Origin: Alishewanella aestuarii B11
Lineage (GTDB): Bacteria > Pseudomonadota > Gammaproteobacteria > Enterobacterales > Alteromonadaceae
NCBI RefSeq assembly: GCF_000280055.1
Contig: NZ_ALAB01000007.1
Span: 1-64,000 of the forward strand
Direction: 5' to 3'
DNA length: 64,000 nucleotides
This document shows, piece by piece, positions 1 to 6,668 of this stretch. The notes beneath the pieces are model-generated. The model ran no database searches, was not told the origin of the DNA, and was given only the letters and a program-made list of their open reading frames with translations. How positions within the stretch are numbered: the first letter of the stretch is position 1; every line of letters begins with the position of its first letter. The translations under genes and the position numbers were made by a program.

Positions 1-161
1 CGCCGTGTAAAGCGCTCTGCGAGCTCGTATTCGCATAAGGCCGCCAGATAGTCACTGTGCGACCAGCCTTTTTCTACCGCGGTTTGCCAGAGTTTTTCAT
101 AGTGTCTGACGAACGCCGGCAGCCGTAATTCTTTGAGCAGTAATGCAACGGAGGAGGTCAA
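1..161 (-). CDS. istB: IS21-family helper ATPase IstB, N-terminal part (cut by window edge)
   Basis: IstB is the AAA+ helper protein that works with the IstA transposase in IS21 elements. Only the first 53 codons lie in the window; the frame stays open to the edge. The peptide begins MTSSVALLLKELRLPAFVRH and continues with a W..AV..GW....YL..L...E...R pattern typical of the IstB N-terminus; the ATPase motifs are outside. The likely start is TTG at 161, whose last two bases overlap the istA stop codon (158-160), after a GGAGG-like context. Such overlap fits the translational coupling usual in this family. The call rests mainly on position behind istA. Confidence 0.8.
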   Translation of the reverse strand, partial: MTSSVALLLKELRLPAFVRHYEKLWQTAVEKGWSHSDYLAALCEYELAERFTR

Positions 162-1678
162 AATGGCACCTCCACATCGTGTTTCGCCTGGGCCTTTAAT
201 GAAGACAGCAGCGCATCATAACTTTGCAGGCTGTGCTGCTGACTCTTCAGCTCTGGCGCACGTTGCGGTGTAAAGAAGCGCGCCTGGATAGTCTGGGTAC
301 ACTCAAATTGCCCCACTCTGGCCTGTTGCAGCAGAGTTTCACCCAGTGCGTGTTCGCTATCATATTCACAGGCCAACCGTAGCACCGTGACGATCCATTT
401 ACAGGCCTCCTGTGCTGGTAAGGCATCATCCACTAACTGCCACAGCTCACGGTAATTGTCGTCAGGTAAGATGTTATCCCGCAGCTGCGAGAAACGAAAC
501 GCCTGCGGTTTAGCCGCCAGTGAGCCGATAATATGCCGGTAGTTAATACACCTCGCGCGGCTTTGGCCGGGTGCCGGGTAAATTCTTGGCAAGGTCAATG
601 CCACCTGCTGGCCCACATAGAGCACCAGTTTGTCATGATACAGTCGTACCTGCAGGCGCTCACCAATCAGCCGGGATGGCACGCTGTACACCACACGACG
701 CACTTCGATGGTGGCACTACGGGTGACTTTAATGCTCAGTAAGGTGTAATCAACAGCACCATACTCCGGTAAGGCCTGCAGGGCTTGCTGCTCTTCTAAA
801 AAGCGGCTGCGTGAGCGCTGGTTCAGCTTGCCGACGATTTGGTCAATAAAGGCCTGATAGGCTTCGATACTGTCAAAGTCACTGTGGCCACGAAGCAGCA
901 GGTGCTGCGCCAGGCGGCGCTTAAATGAGCCATTAGCGCATTCCACCACGCCATTCTCATGCGATTGCCCTAAATTATTCCTTGTCGGCGTCATGTTGTA
1001 ATGCTCGCACAAGTCCTGATAGGCATCTGTCCAAACGTTTTGTGTGTTGTTTCTGGCGGCACTGAGGCTATCGGTGCGGTGCTCTACCGGACAGCCACCG
1101 GCCTGCGTCAGCGCACGCTGTAAGCCGGTAGACAAGGCAGAATAACTCTCACCCCCCTGAACCACCGTCACTGAACGCCAGCCGCTATAAGCGAGGCGGA
1201 ACTGATACAGTAAATGGGCAAAGGGCTGCTGCTTAATGGTGACCGGGCTATCAGGATGAGTGAAATCGGAGAAGCCCTGTAAACCGGCTTGGGCTTGCTG
1301 GCGGAAGATGACGTCTTTCTCCGGGCCATGTAGCGCTTTCCACTGCTTAACCCGCCGCTGCAGGGTGCGCAGAACTCGCTGGTCATATTGGTCTGGGTAG
1401 TGCGCCTGCAAATGCTCCAGCAAAGTAATGGGCGTGAGCTCGGGCTTGGCGTTTAACAGCACAACCAATTCGGTTTCCCATACAGCTTCCAGTGGATCTT
1501 CGCGGGTGCGCCAATCTCTATCAGCTTTAGCGCGGGGTAAGGTGTTGGACTGCTCAATACGTCGGGCAGTTCGGGTGGAAATGGCAGACTTCGCGGCAGC
1601 GATTTCTTGAGTCATACCATTTTGGCGATGCTGCATATACAGCTCCTCTTGTCGTTGGGTGATATGTTGTCCAGGCAC
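158..1678 (-). CDS. istA: IS21-family transposase IstA
   Basis: This is a DDE transposase that moves the IS21-type element. The 506-residue protein is of usual family length. A helix-turn-helix lies at about residues 22-42 (GMTQEIAAAKSAISTRTARR). The catalytic core shows Asp138 (GFSDFT), Asp203 (HRTDS) and a glutamate in ENGVVE (Glu246 by analogy with the KGxVE motif of relatives). A basic, beta-rich region follows at about 325-375. The frame is intact and istB follows directly, so the element may be functional. The copy is incomplete only because the window ends. Confidence 0.93.
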   Translation of the reverse strand: MPGQHITQRQEELYMQHRQNGMTQEIAAAKSAISTRTARRIEQSNTLPRAKADRDWRTREDPLEAVWETELVVLLNAKPELTPITLLEHLQAHYPDQYDQRVLRTLQRRVKQWKALHGPEKDVIFRQQAQAGLQGFSDFTHPDSPVTIKQQPFAHLLYQFRLAYSGWRSVTVVQGGESYSALSTGLQRALTQAGGCPVEHRTDSLSAARNNTQNVWTDAYQDLCEHYNMTPTRNNLGQSHENGVVECANGSFKRRLAQHLLLRGHSDFDSIEAYQAFIDQIVGKLNQRSRSRFLEEQQALQALPEYGAVDYTLLSIKVTRSATIEVRRVVYSVPSRLIGERLQVRLYHDKLVLYVGQQVALTLPRIYPAPGQSRARCINYRHIIGSLAAKPQAFRFSQLRDNILPDDNYRELWQLVDDALPAQEACKWIVTVLRLACEYDSEHALGETLLQQARVGQFECTQTIQARFFTPQRAPELKSQQHSLQSYDALLSSLKAQAKHDVEVPF

Positions 1679-1721
1679 ACCTTGAACTCCGAACAGAAAA
1701 CAAGGTACCTATTGTGACACC

Positions 1722-1765
1722 CAACCGGCCAAGATAATTGTCGTCAACCGGTCATCCTAATTGTC
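1722..1765. repeat. Two tandem 21-bp motifs in the IS21 terminus
   Basis: The units at 1722-1742 and 1745-1765 match at 17 of 21 positions. Both start CAACCGG and end TAATTGTC, with a 23-bp period. IS21-family ends usually carry several such subterminal repeats, taken to be transposase-binding sites; that role here is inferred. Confidence 0.75.
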
Positions 1766-1774
1766 GCCGAACAC

Positions 1775-1963
1775 TTTGCCAGAATTAGTCACTTTAAAGC
1801 ATTTGAATTATTGGCCTTCGTTATAATAATACTTCTGGTTGTGATGCTCTCAATGCTTGCTGGCTTCGTGGGTTTGAGTCAGTTATTCGTCATAATTTCA
1901 AAGGTTGTGATTTTATCGTTCAGTTCATCAGCAATCATTTTTGCTTTTAGCAGCAAGCAGTAA
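1775..1963 (+). pseudogene. C-terminal remnant of a membrane-protein gene cut by the IS element
   Basis: An open frame of 62 codons runs from the IS boundary to a TAA at 1961-1963 without a plausible start near its left edge. It encodes a very hydrophobic stretch (FELLAFVIIILLVVMLSMLAG, then a second segment around FVIISKVVILSFSSSAIIFAF), which looks like two membrane helices at a protein's C-terminus. The simplest reading is a gene whose 5' part was separated by the insertion. I do not recognise the family. A chance open frame or a small gene starting at an internal ATG near 1843 remain possible. Confidence 0.4.
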
Positions 1964-1973
1964 TCAAATTTTA

Positions 1974-2085
1974 CGGCCAGCGAAAGCGCTGGCTACTACG
2001 CCAACCCGCAGCCCGGCTTGATGCCAGTGAGCTTAGTTAGCTACGCCAATCCATAACAGGAATAGGGCTTTGCAATAACGCTTTT
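1974..2085. other. Intergenic segment with a perfect hairpin
   Basis: The stretch holds a perfect stem CCAGCG-AAAG-CGCTGG at about 1978-1993 and two similar short motifs, CTACTACGCCAAC (about 1993-2005) and TAGCTACGCCAAT (about 2038-2050). No T-run follows the stem, so it is not a convincing terminator. I looked for integron attC ends and did not find a matching pair. Confidence 0.35.
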
Positions 2086-2469
2086 ATGATGACCTTAGTT
2101 ATGCAGACAGTTATGAAAATTTTATCCGGTATTGTCTTTATGATTGGCTTTTATGCGGTGATAACTTTTATCGAAGCCGTGTCACTTAGGAATAGTTTTA
2201 CAGGCATTACAAAGCCTGACGACGTTATTTGTTCCTTAGAGCCCGCGGCAAAAAGTCAGCATTGTGTTGAGTTAAAAACTTTAACTGATAAAATGCAAGT
2301 TATTAACGATAAACTTACCTTTCCTGAGGTCGTATACTGCAATATGTTTAAAGTTTTCAGTTTTAGCGAACTTGAGAGAACGTGTGCAAACTTCAGAGTA
2401 GCCGAAACGCTGTACGTAAAAATCATAGTATTAAAAGATGTAATAACAATCAGGTATAAAAACAACTAA
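2086..2469 (+). CDS. Hypothetical membrane-anchored protein
   Basis: This is an unrecognised 127-residue protein. It has one N-terminal hydrophobic helix (about residues 10-30, ILSGIVFMIGFYAVITFIEA) followed by a polar domain with five cysteines, so it is probably an inner-membrane-anchored protein with most of its mass on one side. The coding sequence is distinctly richer in A and T than the core genes further right. ATG codons at 2086, 2089, 2101 and 2113 compete as the start. It lies next to the IS element and transcribes in the same direction as the following small genes. Confidence 0.55.
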   Translation: MMTLVMQTVMKILSGIVFMIGFYAVITFIEAVSLRNSFTGITKPDDVICSLEPAAKSQHCVELKTLTDKMQVINDKLTFPEVVYCNMFKVFSFSELERTCANFRVAETLYVKIIVLKDVITIRYKNN

Positions 2470-2791
2470 GAAGGCGCGCGTGTTGCAGTGGCCTTCGCAG
2501 CTATTGTTAACAATTAAAGTTTATCATTAGCAAATAGCACAAGCTGCAACCGCAAGCGGTGAACAGGTTTGCTTGCCAGGTCTGGAACGCTTGCATCGTT
2601 GGCAGAAAGCTTACGATAGGTGTTTTCGGCATTTAATTACTTGGGCGGGGTTTCTCGGGGGGTATTGAGTTTTGCCGGCAGCCGAATATTAAAGTATTTA
2701 TATTTTTAGGTGCTTACATAGAAGATGCTGCGAAATCCAGACAAATTTCCTGCGCCTAATTTAAACACTAAACTTTTATAAGGAAGTAAAA
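2470..2791. other. Noncoding stretch before the lipoprotein gene
   Basis: I see no gene here. A 40-codon open stretch around 2540-2665 lacks a start and a ribosome site and is probably chance or decayed sequence. An AT-rich run at about 2690-2715 could carry the promoter of the lipoprotein gene, but no clear -35/-10 pair stands out. Confidence 0.4.
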
Positions 2792-3256
2792 ATGAAATGG
2801 GTAGTTTTAGCTGGTGTTTTCATGCTGACTGGCTGCAGTGTCACTACTAACCAACCTGCAACTGGGCACGCTGTTACAGCATCAGATACCATGGAGATTA
2901 TCAGAAATGCAGCGGCCTCTGCGCCAGCGGGAGTGACGGGCGAATATGTATTAAATATTAAAGCCGGCGGCAAACAAGGCCCTGTAGTATATCTGAATAC
3001 AGAACTCGACTATCGTGACCAACGTAACGTCACGGTCGCTTTGCACCCCAATATCATCCCGTTATTAAAAGGACAGTACGGTGTGACGCCGGAAGAGTTT
3101 TTTATCGGTAAAACAATACGGGTAAAAGGGGATGCACAACGCGTTAGAATTGACTTTATCAATGCTCAGCGCCAACCGTCAGGTAAATATTACTTTCAGA
3201 CTCATATCCGGGTAGCAGATATTTCGCAAATCGAGGCGGTTAAGGAAGGCGTTTGA
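2792..3256 (+). CDS. Putative lipoprotein of unknown function
   Basis: The 154-residue protein starts MKWVVLAGVFMLTGCSVTT. The lipobox LTGC puts the acylated cysteine at residue 15, followed by Ser-Val, which would suit outer-membrane sorting in enterics. The ATG is preceded by AAGGAAG at good spacing. The mature part contains alternating hydrophobic beta-type strands (YVLNIKAGG, VVYLNTELDY, VTVALHP, KTIRVKGDAQRVRIDF), suggestive of a small beta-barrel or OB-like fold, which is inference. It is the second gene of the same-strand cluster. Confidence 0.65.
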   Translation: MKWVVLAGVFMLTGCSVTTNQPATGHAVTASDTMEIIRNAAASAPAGVTGEYVLNIKAGGKQGPVVYLNTELDYRDQRNVTVALHPNIIPLLKGQYGVTPEEFFIGKTIRVKGDAQRVRIDFINAQRQPSGKYYFQTHIRVADISQIEAVKEGV

Positions 3257-3341
3257 TAAGGCGTATTACTCGCTGCTGGGAGCAACTCAGATGGTTAGTG
3301 GCAAACCTTTGATGCGGGAACTTTTGCATCTGGAGAAACTT

Positions 3342-3761
3342 ATGAAAACCTGGCTGTTGCTGGTCCTCTTTGGCTTTTCATGTTCAGCCATGGCAGAGAA
3401 CCCGCCTCTTGATTGTCAGAATGCGATGAGTACGCTTGAGATGAATCGGTGTGCGAGCATGGCTTTAGACTCGGCAGAAGCAGAGTTGGCCAGATACCTT
3501 GCCGCCAGCTTAGCACATAACGCAGATGATCTTGAGTTAGTTAATGCAATCAACGTTGCTCAAACGGACTGGCAGGCTTATCGGTTATCTCATTGCAATT
3601 CGGTCTACATGCAATGGCGCGACGGTTCAATTCGCGGTGTGATGGCACTTTCTTGCAAAACCCAGTTAACTAAGCAAAGAAGCCATGACATCTGGAAAAG
3701 CTTTTTAAGTTTTATGGATGGCACGCCAGCCATCTTACCGGAGCCCGACACATCACTTTAA
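3342..3761 (+). CDS. Secreted LprI/DUF1311-type protein
   Basis: The chosen ATG at 3342 has GGAG six bases upstream and gives a clean signal peptide (MKTWLLLVLFGFSCSAMA, cut before ENPP); an in-frame ATG at 3291 would add 17 residues ahead of it. The mature protein of about 120 residues shows the DUF1311 layout: DCQNAMSTLEMNRCA near the N-terminus, an acidic/alanine helix, W.AYR..HC, and a last cysteine in ALSCKTQLT. The four mature cysteines probably form disulfides in the periplasm. Some family members inhibit lysozyme, but no such activity can be inferred from sequence alone. Confidence 0.7.
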   Translation: MKTWLLLVLFGFSCSAMAENPPLDCQNAMSTLEMNRCASMALDSAEAELARYLAASLAHNADDLELVNAINVAQTDWQAYRLSHCNSVYMQWRDGSIRGVMALSCKTQLTKQRSHDIWKSFLSFMDGTPAILPEPDTSL

Positions 3762-4185
3762 AATTTAAAAAGGGATTTAAATGGATTTTAATGGTTTTAT
3801 CTCAGAACAGACGATATCGCCTTTATCCAGCGCTACAATATTAGTATCCGTTACTTTATAAAATAGCAGGAGCTAATTATGTCATGGTTGGAGCGCAAGT
3901 GGTGTTGGAGCATGACGCTATCCTAATCCAGAGAAGCGTTTAATTTACGATTAGACATTCCGGTTAAAGAGGCATTCTGCTGCTAATAAATACGGGGTGG
4001 CAGCGGCAATATGTGGTGTTGTAGCCGCACTTGCCCATCCTGGCTTTATTGTATTTGGACGCTTTATTTCAATCTGGGGTATGGCATTACGCAAATTGGG
4101 TGTCGCTGACCAGGCATTAGAGTAAAACTGTAAAAATATCTATAGTTATTGAAACTAATGTGTTGATTGGAAGGGGGACCACAAC
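3762..4185. other. Long intergenic region containing broken reading frames
   Basis: No intact gene is visible in these 424 bases apart from the degenerate frame described at 3879-4125. A GA-rich site (GGAAGGGGGA) at about 4169-4178 serves the next gene. Confidence 0.5.
3879..4125 (+). pseudogene. Possible decayed small membrane-protein gene
   Basis: An ATG at 3879 follows a good AGGAG site but meets TAA after 15 codons. A frame shifted by one then stays open from 3955 to the stop at 4123-4125 for 56 codons. It encodes a hydrophobic, alanine/valine-rich peptide (KYGVAAAICGVVAALAHPGF, then FGRFISIWGMALRKLGV) typical of a membrane segment, with no start of its own. The combination looks like a short gene inactivated by a stop and a frameshift. 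A chance open frame is a real alternative. Confidence 0.35.
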
Positions 4186-4641
4186 GTGGCCACAACTGCG
4201 CAAACAACAACGGCTCCACCAAATATCGATATTACTGCTGAATACTTGCGGCTGATAGAAGGGGCCGGTAGATTACTTAATTATGCAATACATAGCCTTC
4301 AGCAGCGTAATAAATCCGGCACCGACGATTTGCAAATTTCAGCCGACTTAACCATTGCAAACTTAGTGTCTGTGCAGGCACAGACAGCTGTGTCCTATGC
4401 GGCGTCAAGGCTTGACCCTGTTTCAGTAGCTGCACTCGGATATGAGCTGCGCTATATTAACGCCAATCTTCCGAGTGACCACACGTTCCTCCTTACCGAC
4501 GAAGCAAACCTGGACGCTGCAGAAGATGCAAAAACGGGAAAAGACAGTTTGGAAGACCTGCTCGGCAAGTGGTTACCGAAATGGCTAAAAAACTTGCTTA
4601 AGGTGCTCAATGAGCTGCTTTCTATCGCCTTCAAGGCTTAA
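4186..4641 (+). CDS. Hypothetical protein, 151 residues
   Basis: I do not recognise this protein. The GTG start at 4186 follows a purine-rich site (GGAAGGGGGA). It begins with a threonine/alanine-rich tail, has a central helical region with the repeated phrase TIANLVSVQAQTAVSYAASRL, and ends with an amphipathic, tryptophan/lysine/leucine-rich helix (LGKWLPKWLKNLLKVLNELL) resembling a membrane-surface or pore-forming segment. There is no signal peptide. The amphipathic tail is the only functional hint; a membrane-active or structural role would be speculation. Confidence 0.5.
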   Translation: MATTAQTTTAPPNIDITAEYLRLIEGAGRLLNYAIHSLQQRNKSGTDDLQISADLTIANLVSVQAQTAVSYAASRLDPVSVAALGYELRYINANLPSDHTFLLTDEANLDAAEDAKTGKDSLEDLLGKWLPKWLKNLLKVLNELLSIAFKA

Positions 4642-4757
4642 TAACCGGCTTATGCACGGGCGCTGTTCTGTCGGTTTTTTTGTGGTGATGACCACGAAAA
4701 ATTCAGTCTGTACTCCGTTGCCCTGGCCTTACATTATGCAGCATGGAGACTATAACT

Positions 4758-5186
4758 TTGAAGCCCCGGATTTCTGTTATTACACTCGGCGTAGATAACC
4801 TGGAGAACGCGGTCAGGTTTTACCGCGACGGTCTCGGGTTGCCGACAGCAGGCATTGTTGGAAAGGAATTCGAGTATGGGGCTGTTGCGTTTTTCGATCT
4901 CAGTGCTGGTCTTAAACTGGCACTTTGGCCGAGACAGAGCCTTGCGCATGACTCGGGATTACCACTGCAACGTCAGAGTGCAACAGCATTTTCTATCGGG
5001 CACAATGTGATGTCTAAAGCCGAGGTTGATGCTGTCATGGTGCAAGCTGAACATGCAGGCGCCAACATTGTTAAAGCTGCAGCGGTAACGTTTTGGGGCG
5101 GTTACGCTGGCTATTTTCAGGATCTTGATGGCCATTTGTGGGAGGTTGTTTGGAATCCTCAGCTCCTGCCGGAGCAAGATGCCTAA
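4758..5186 (+). CDS. VOC (glyoxalase/bleomycin-resistance fold) family protein
   Basis: This is a single VOC-superfamily protein of about 142 residues. The TTG at 4758 is preferred over ATG 4743 because it gives the common family start MKPRISVITLGVDNLE and has GGAG nine bases upstream. Paired beta-alpha-beta-beta-beta modules show as ITLGVDNLENAVRFYRDGLG near the start and GGYAGYFQDLDGHLWEVVWN near the end; the latter carries the usual metal-side Glu. Members include dioxygenases, isomerases and drug-binding proteins, so substrate and reaction cannot be assigned. It sits among small exported proteins but has no signal itself. Confidence 0.85.
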   Translation: MKPRISVITLGVDNLENAVRFYRDGLGLPTAGIVGKEFEYGAVAFFDLSAGLKLALWPRQSLAHDSGLPLQRQSATAFSIGHNVMSKAEVDAVMVQAEHAGANIVKAAAVTFWGGYAGYFQDLDGHLWEVVWNPQLLPEQDA

Positions 5187-5236
5187 CCATCGGCTGTTAT
5201 TGTCACAACAGCGCGTAGTTTATTCCTGGAGGAAAG

Positions 5237-5584
5237 TTGAAAAAAAGTTTTAAATTATCCCTGGCTGTCTTTTTAATCGCTGCATTGACTGCCTGTTCTC
5301 ATAAAACGAAAAATGCCGTTGACTGGGATGTACTCCGACACGATATCGAGGCTTTAGCAACAGTGGCAACACGCTGTCTTGAGCAACAAACGACAAAATC
5401 TGATGCCTGCATTGATTTCGTCAGGCAGTACAAAGCTGGTGGTGCTGACAACATTAAAATATTTAGTGAAAATGCAACTGAGTTTCTGAAGCAAGATTTG
5501 GAAGCAGGGCTTGTCACCACGCAACATTTCATCGAGATTAGTAATGCATTTTTGTTCGTAGGTGGGTATCAACGACCACAATAA
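5237..5584 (+). CDS. Small putative lipoprotein
   Basis: The 115-residue protein begins MKKSFKLSLAVFLIAALTAC, with lipobox LTAC and Cys20 as the lipidation site. The start is TTG at 5237 directly behind a strong GGAGGAAAG site. The mature part is short and mostly helical, with cysteines in ATRCLEQQ and SDACIDFV that could form a disulfide. No family is recognised. It closes the run of small same-strand genes before the beta-lactamase. Confidence 0.6.
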   Translation: MKKSFKLSLAVFLIAALTACSHKTKNAVDWDVLRHDIEALATVATRCLEQQTTKSDACIDFVRQYKAGGADNIKIFSENATEFLKQDLEAGLVTTQHFIEISNAFLFVGGYQRPQ

Positions 5585-5609
5585 TTGGTTTTGGTGTTCC
5601 CAAAACCAA
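5585..5609. repeat. Perfect 10-bp inverted repeat downstream of the lipoprotein gene
   Basis: TTGGTTTTGG (5585-5594) pairs with CCAAAACCAA (5600-5609) around a 5-base loop directly after the stop codon at 5582-5584. It may act as a transcription terminator, but no clear T-run follows. Confidence 0.45.
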
Positions 5610-5705
5610 AATATCGCGTTAACGTTTTTGCGGTCATGCCTGGCATGGTTTCAGCATGATTGCTGCAGCCAATATCACTTCATAACCCGCTAGAGAAGAA
5701 ACCAG

Positions 5706-6638
5706 ATGCTCACCAGACGAGATTTCTTACTTAGCTGCGCCGCCACAACAACCTTGCTGGCTATCCCGGCAATGGCGGCTACGACTGCCGCCAATGTCTC
5801 CGCCACCGGCCTGCCTTCCCGCCGTTTTGATGCTGCCCAAAGGTTACAGGCGCTTGAAGTAGGCCACGCCCGGCTGGGTGTGTGCTTGCTTGATACCGCA
5901 ACCGGCGAAGTTAGCGGTAATCGCATGGATGAATACTTTGCTATGTGCTCAACCTTTAAGCTGGCACTCGCCGCGGCCTATTTGCGCGAGGCGGATCAGG
6001 GCAGGCTAGATCTGGACGAAATGTTGCCATACTCTGAAGCTGACCTGTTACCCTGGGCTCCGGTAACGCGAGAGCATCTGGCCAAAGGTGGTATGACTAT
6101 CATAGCGCTGCTGCAGGCGGCCCAGCAGTTCAGCGATGGCGTTGCCGCCAATCTGCTGGTGAAACGCCTAGGTGGCCCTGCTGCGGTTACCGCTAAGTTT
6201 CGCGAAATGGGCGACAATATCACCCGGCTTGATCGCTATGAACCTGATCTTGGCTTAGTACTGTCGGCAGATCTGCGTGATACCACCACGCCGCGGGCGA
6301 TGGCGCAGCTGGTGCAACGGATAACCAGCGGTGAACTACTGCAACCAGACTCGCGGCAGCGCCTGCTGCAATGGATGGAAAGCACCAATACTGGCTCGAA
6401 ACGGCTGCGTGCCGGGCTTCCTACCACCTGGCGTAGCGGTAATAAAACCGGAACCGGGCGGACCGAGGGCACGACCAATAAATATAATGATATCGCCATT
6501 ACCTTTCCGCCGGGTCGCAGCCCAATTATTATCGCGGCGTATTTTGATAGTGGCGAATATACCGGGCAAATTGAAGATCGACACCAGGCTGTTCTGGCTG
6601 AAGTGGGCCGGATCGCCGCCGAGTGGGCTTTGGCCTAG
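5706..6638 (+). CDS. Class A serine beta-lactamase with Tat signal
   Basis: It hydrolyses beta-lactam amides in the periplasm by a serine acyl-enzyme route. The N-terminus MLTRRDFLLS is a twin-arginine signal, as in L2 of Stenotrophomonas and BlaC of Mycobacterium. Catalytic motifs are complete: S82-T-F-K85 (Ambler S70/K73), S143-D-G145 in place of the common SDN, E179 in EPDLG (Glu166), and K247-T-G-T (234-237). Gly183 stands where most enzymes have Asn170, as in GES-type enzymes. Cys81 occupies Ambler 69, but position 238 is Gly, so the disulfide of class A carbapenemases cannot form. No ampR-like regulator is adjacent. The substrate range cannot be read from sequence. Confidence 0.93.
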   Translation: MLTRRDFLLSCAATTTLLAIPAMAATTAANVSATGLPSRRFDAAQRLQALEVGHARLGVCLLDTATGEVSGNRMDEYFAMCSTFKLALAAAYLREADQGRLDLDEMLPYSEADLLPWAPVTREHLAKGGMTIIALLQAAQQFSDGVAANLLVKRLGGPAAVTAKFREMGDNITRLDRYEPDLGLVLSADLRDTTTPRAMAQLVQRITSGELLQPDSRQRLLQWMESTNTGSKRLRAGLPTTWRSGNKTGTGRTEGTTNKYNDIAITFPPGRSPIIIAAYFDSGEYTGQIEDRHQAVLAEVGRIAAEWALA

Positions 6639-6668
6639 CTCGCGATACCAGACTAAACAGGAGTGTGT

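Larger units (their letters stand above)
1..1773 (-). mobile_element. IS21-family insertion sequence, istA-side part
   Basis: The element reads leftwards: terminus near 1773, then istA, then istB running off the window. The outer end on the minus strand begins TGTTCGGCGACAATT, consistent with the 5'-TG start of IS21-type ends. I place the boundary at about 1773 because a coding-like frame of unrelated sequence begins just outside it. The exact edge and any target duplication need the other end, which is not in the window. Confidence 0.75.

Noticed and set aside
3762-4641. Toxin-antitoxin pair in the small-gene cluster
   Set aside because: No two adjacent overlapping small genes and no known toxin or antitoxin motifs were found.
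1960-5240. Integron gene cassettes with attC sites between the small genes
   Set aside because: I looked for paired core sites (RYYYAAC with GTTRRRY) at each gap and found none that match in order, orientation and stem. No integrase is in the window.
5706-6638. Calling the beta-lactamase a carbapenemase
   Set aside because: Cys69 is present but position 238 is Gly, so the defining disulfide is absent; the spectrum cannot be judged from sequence.
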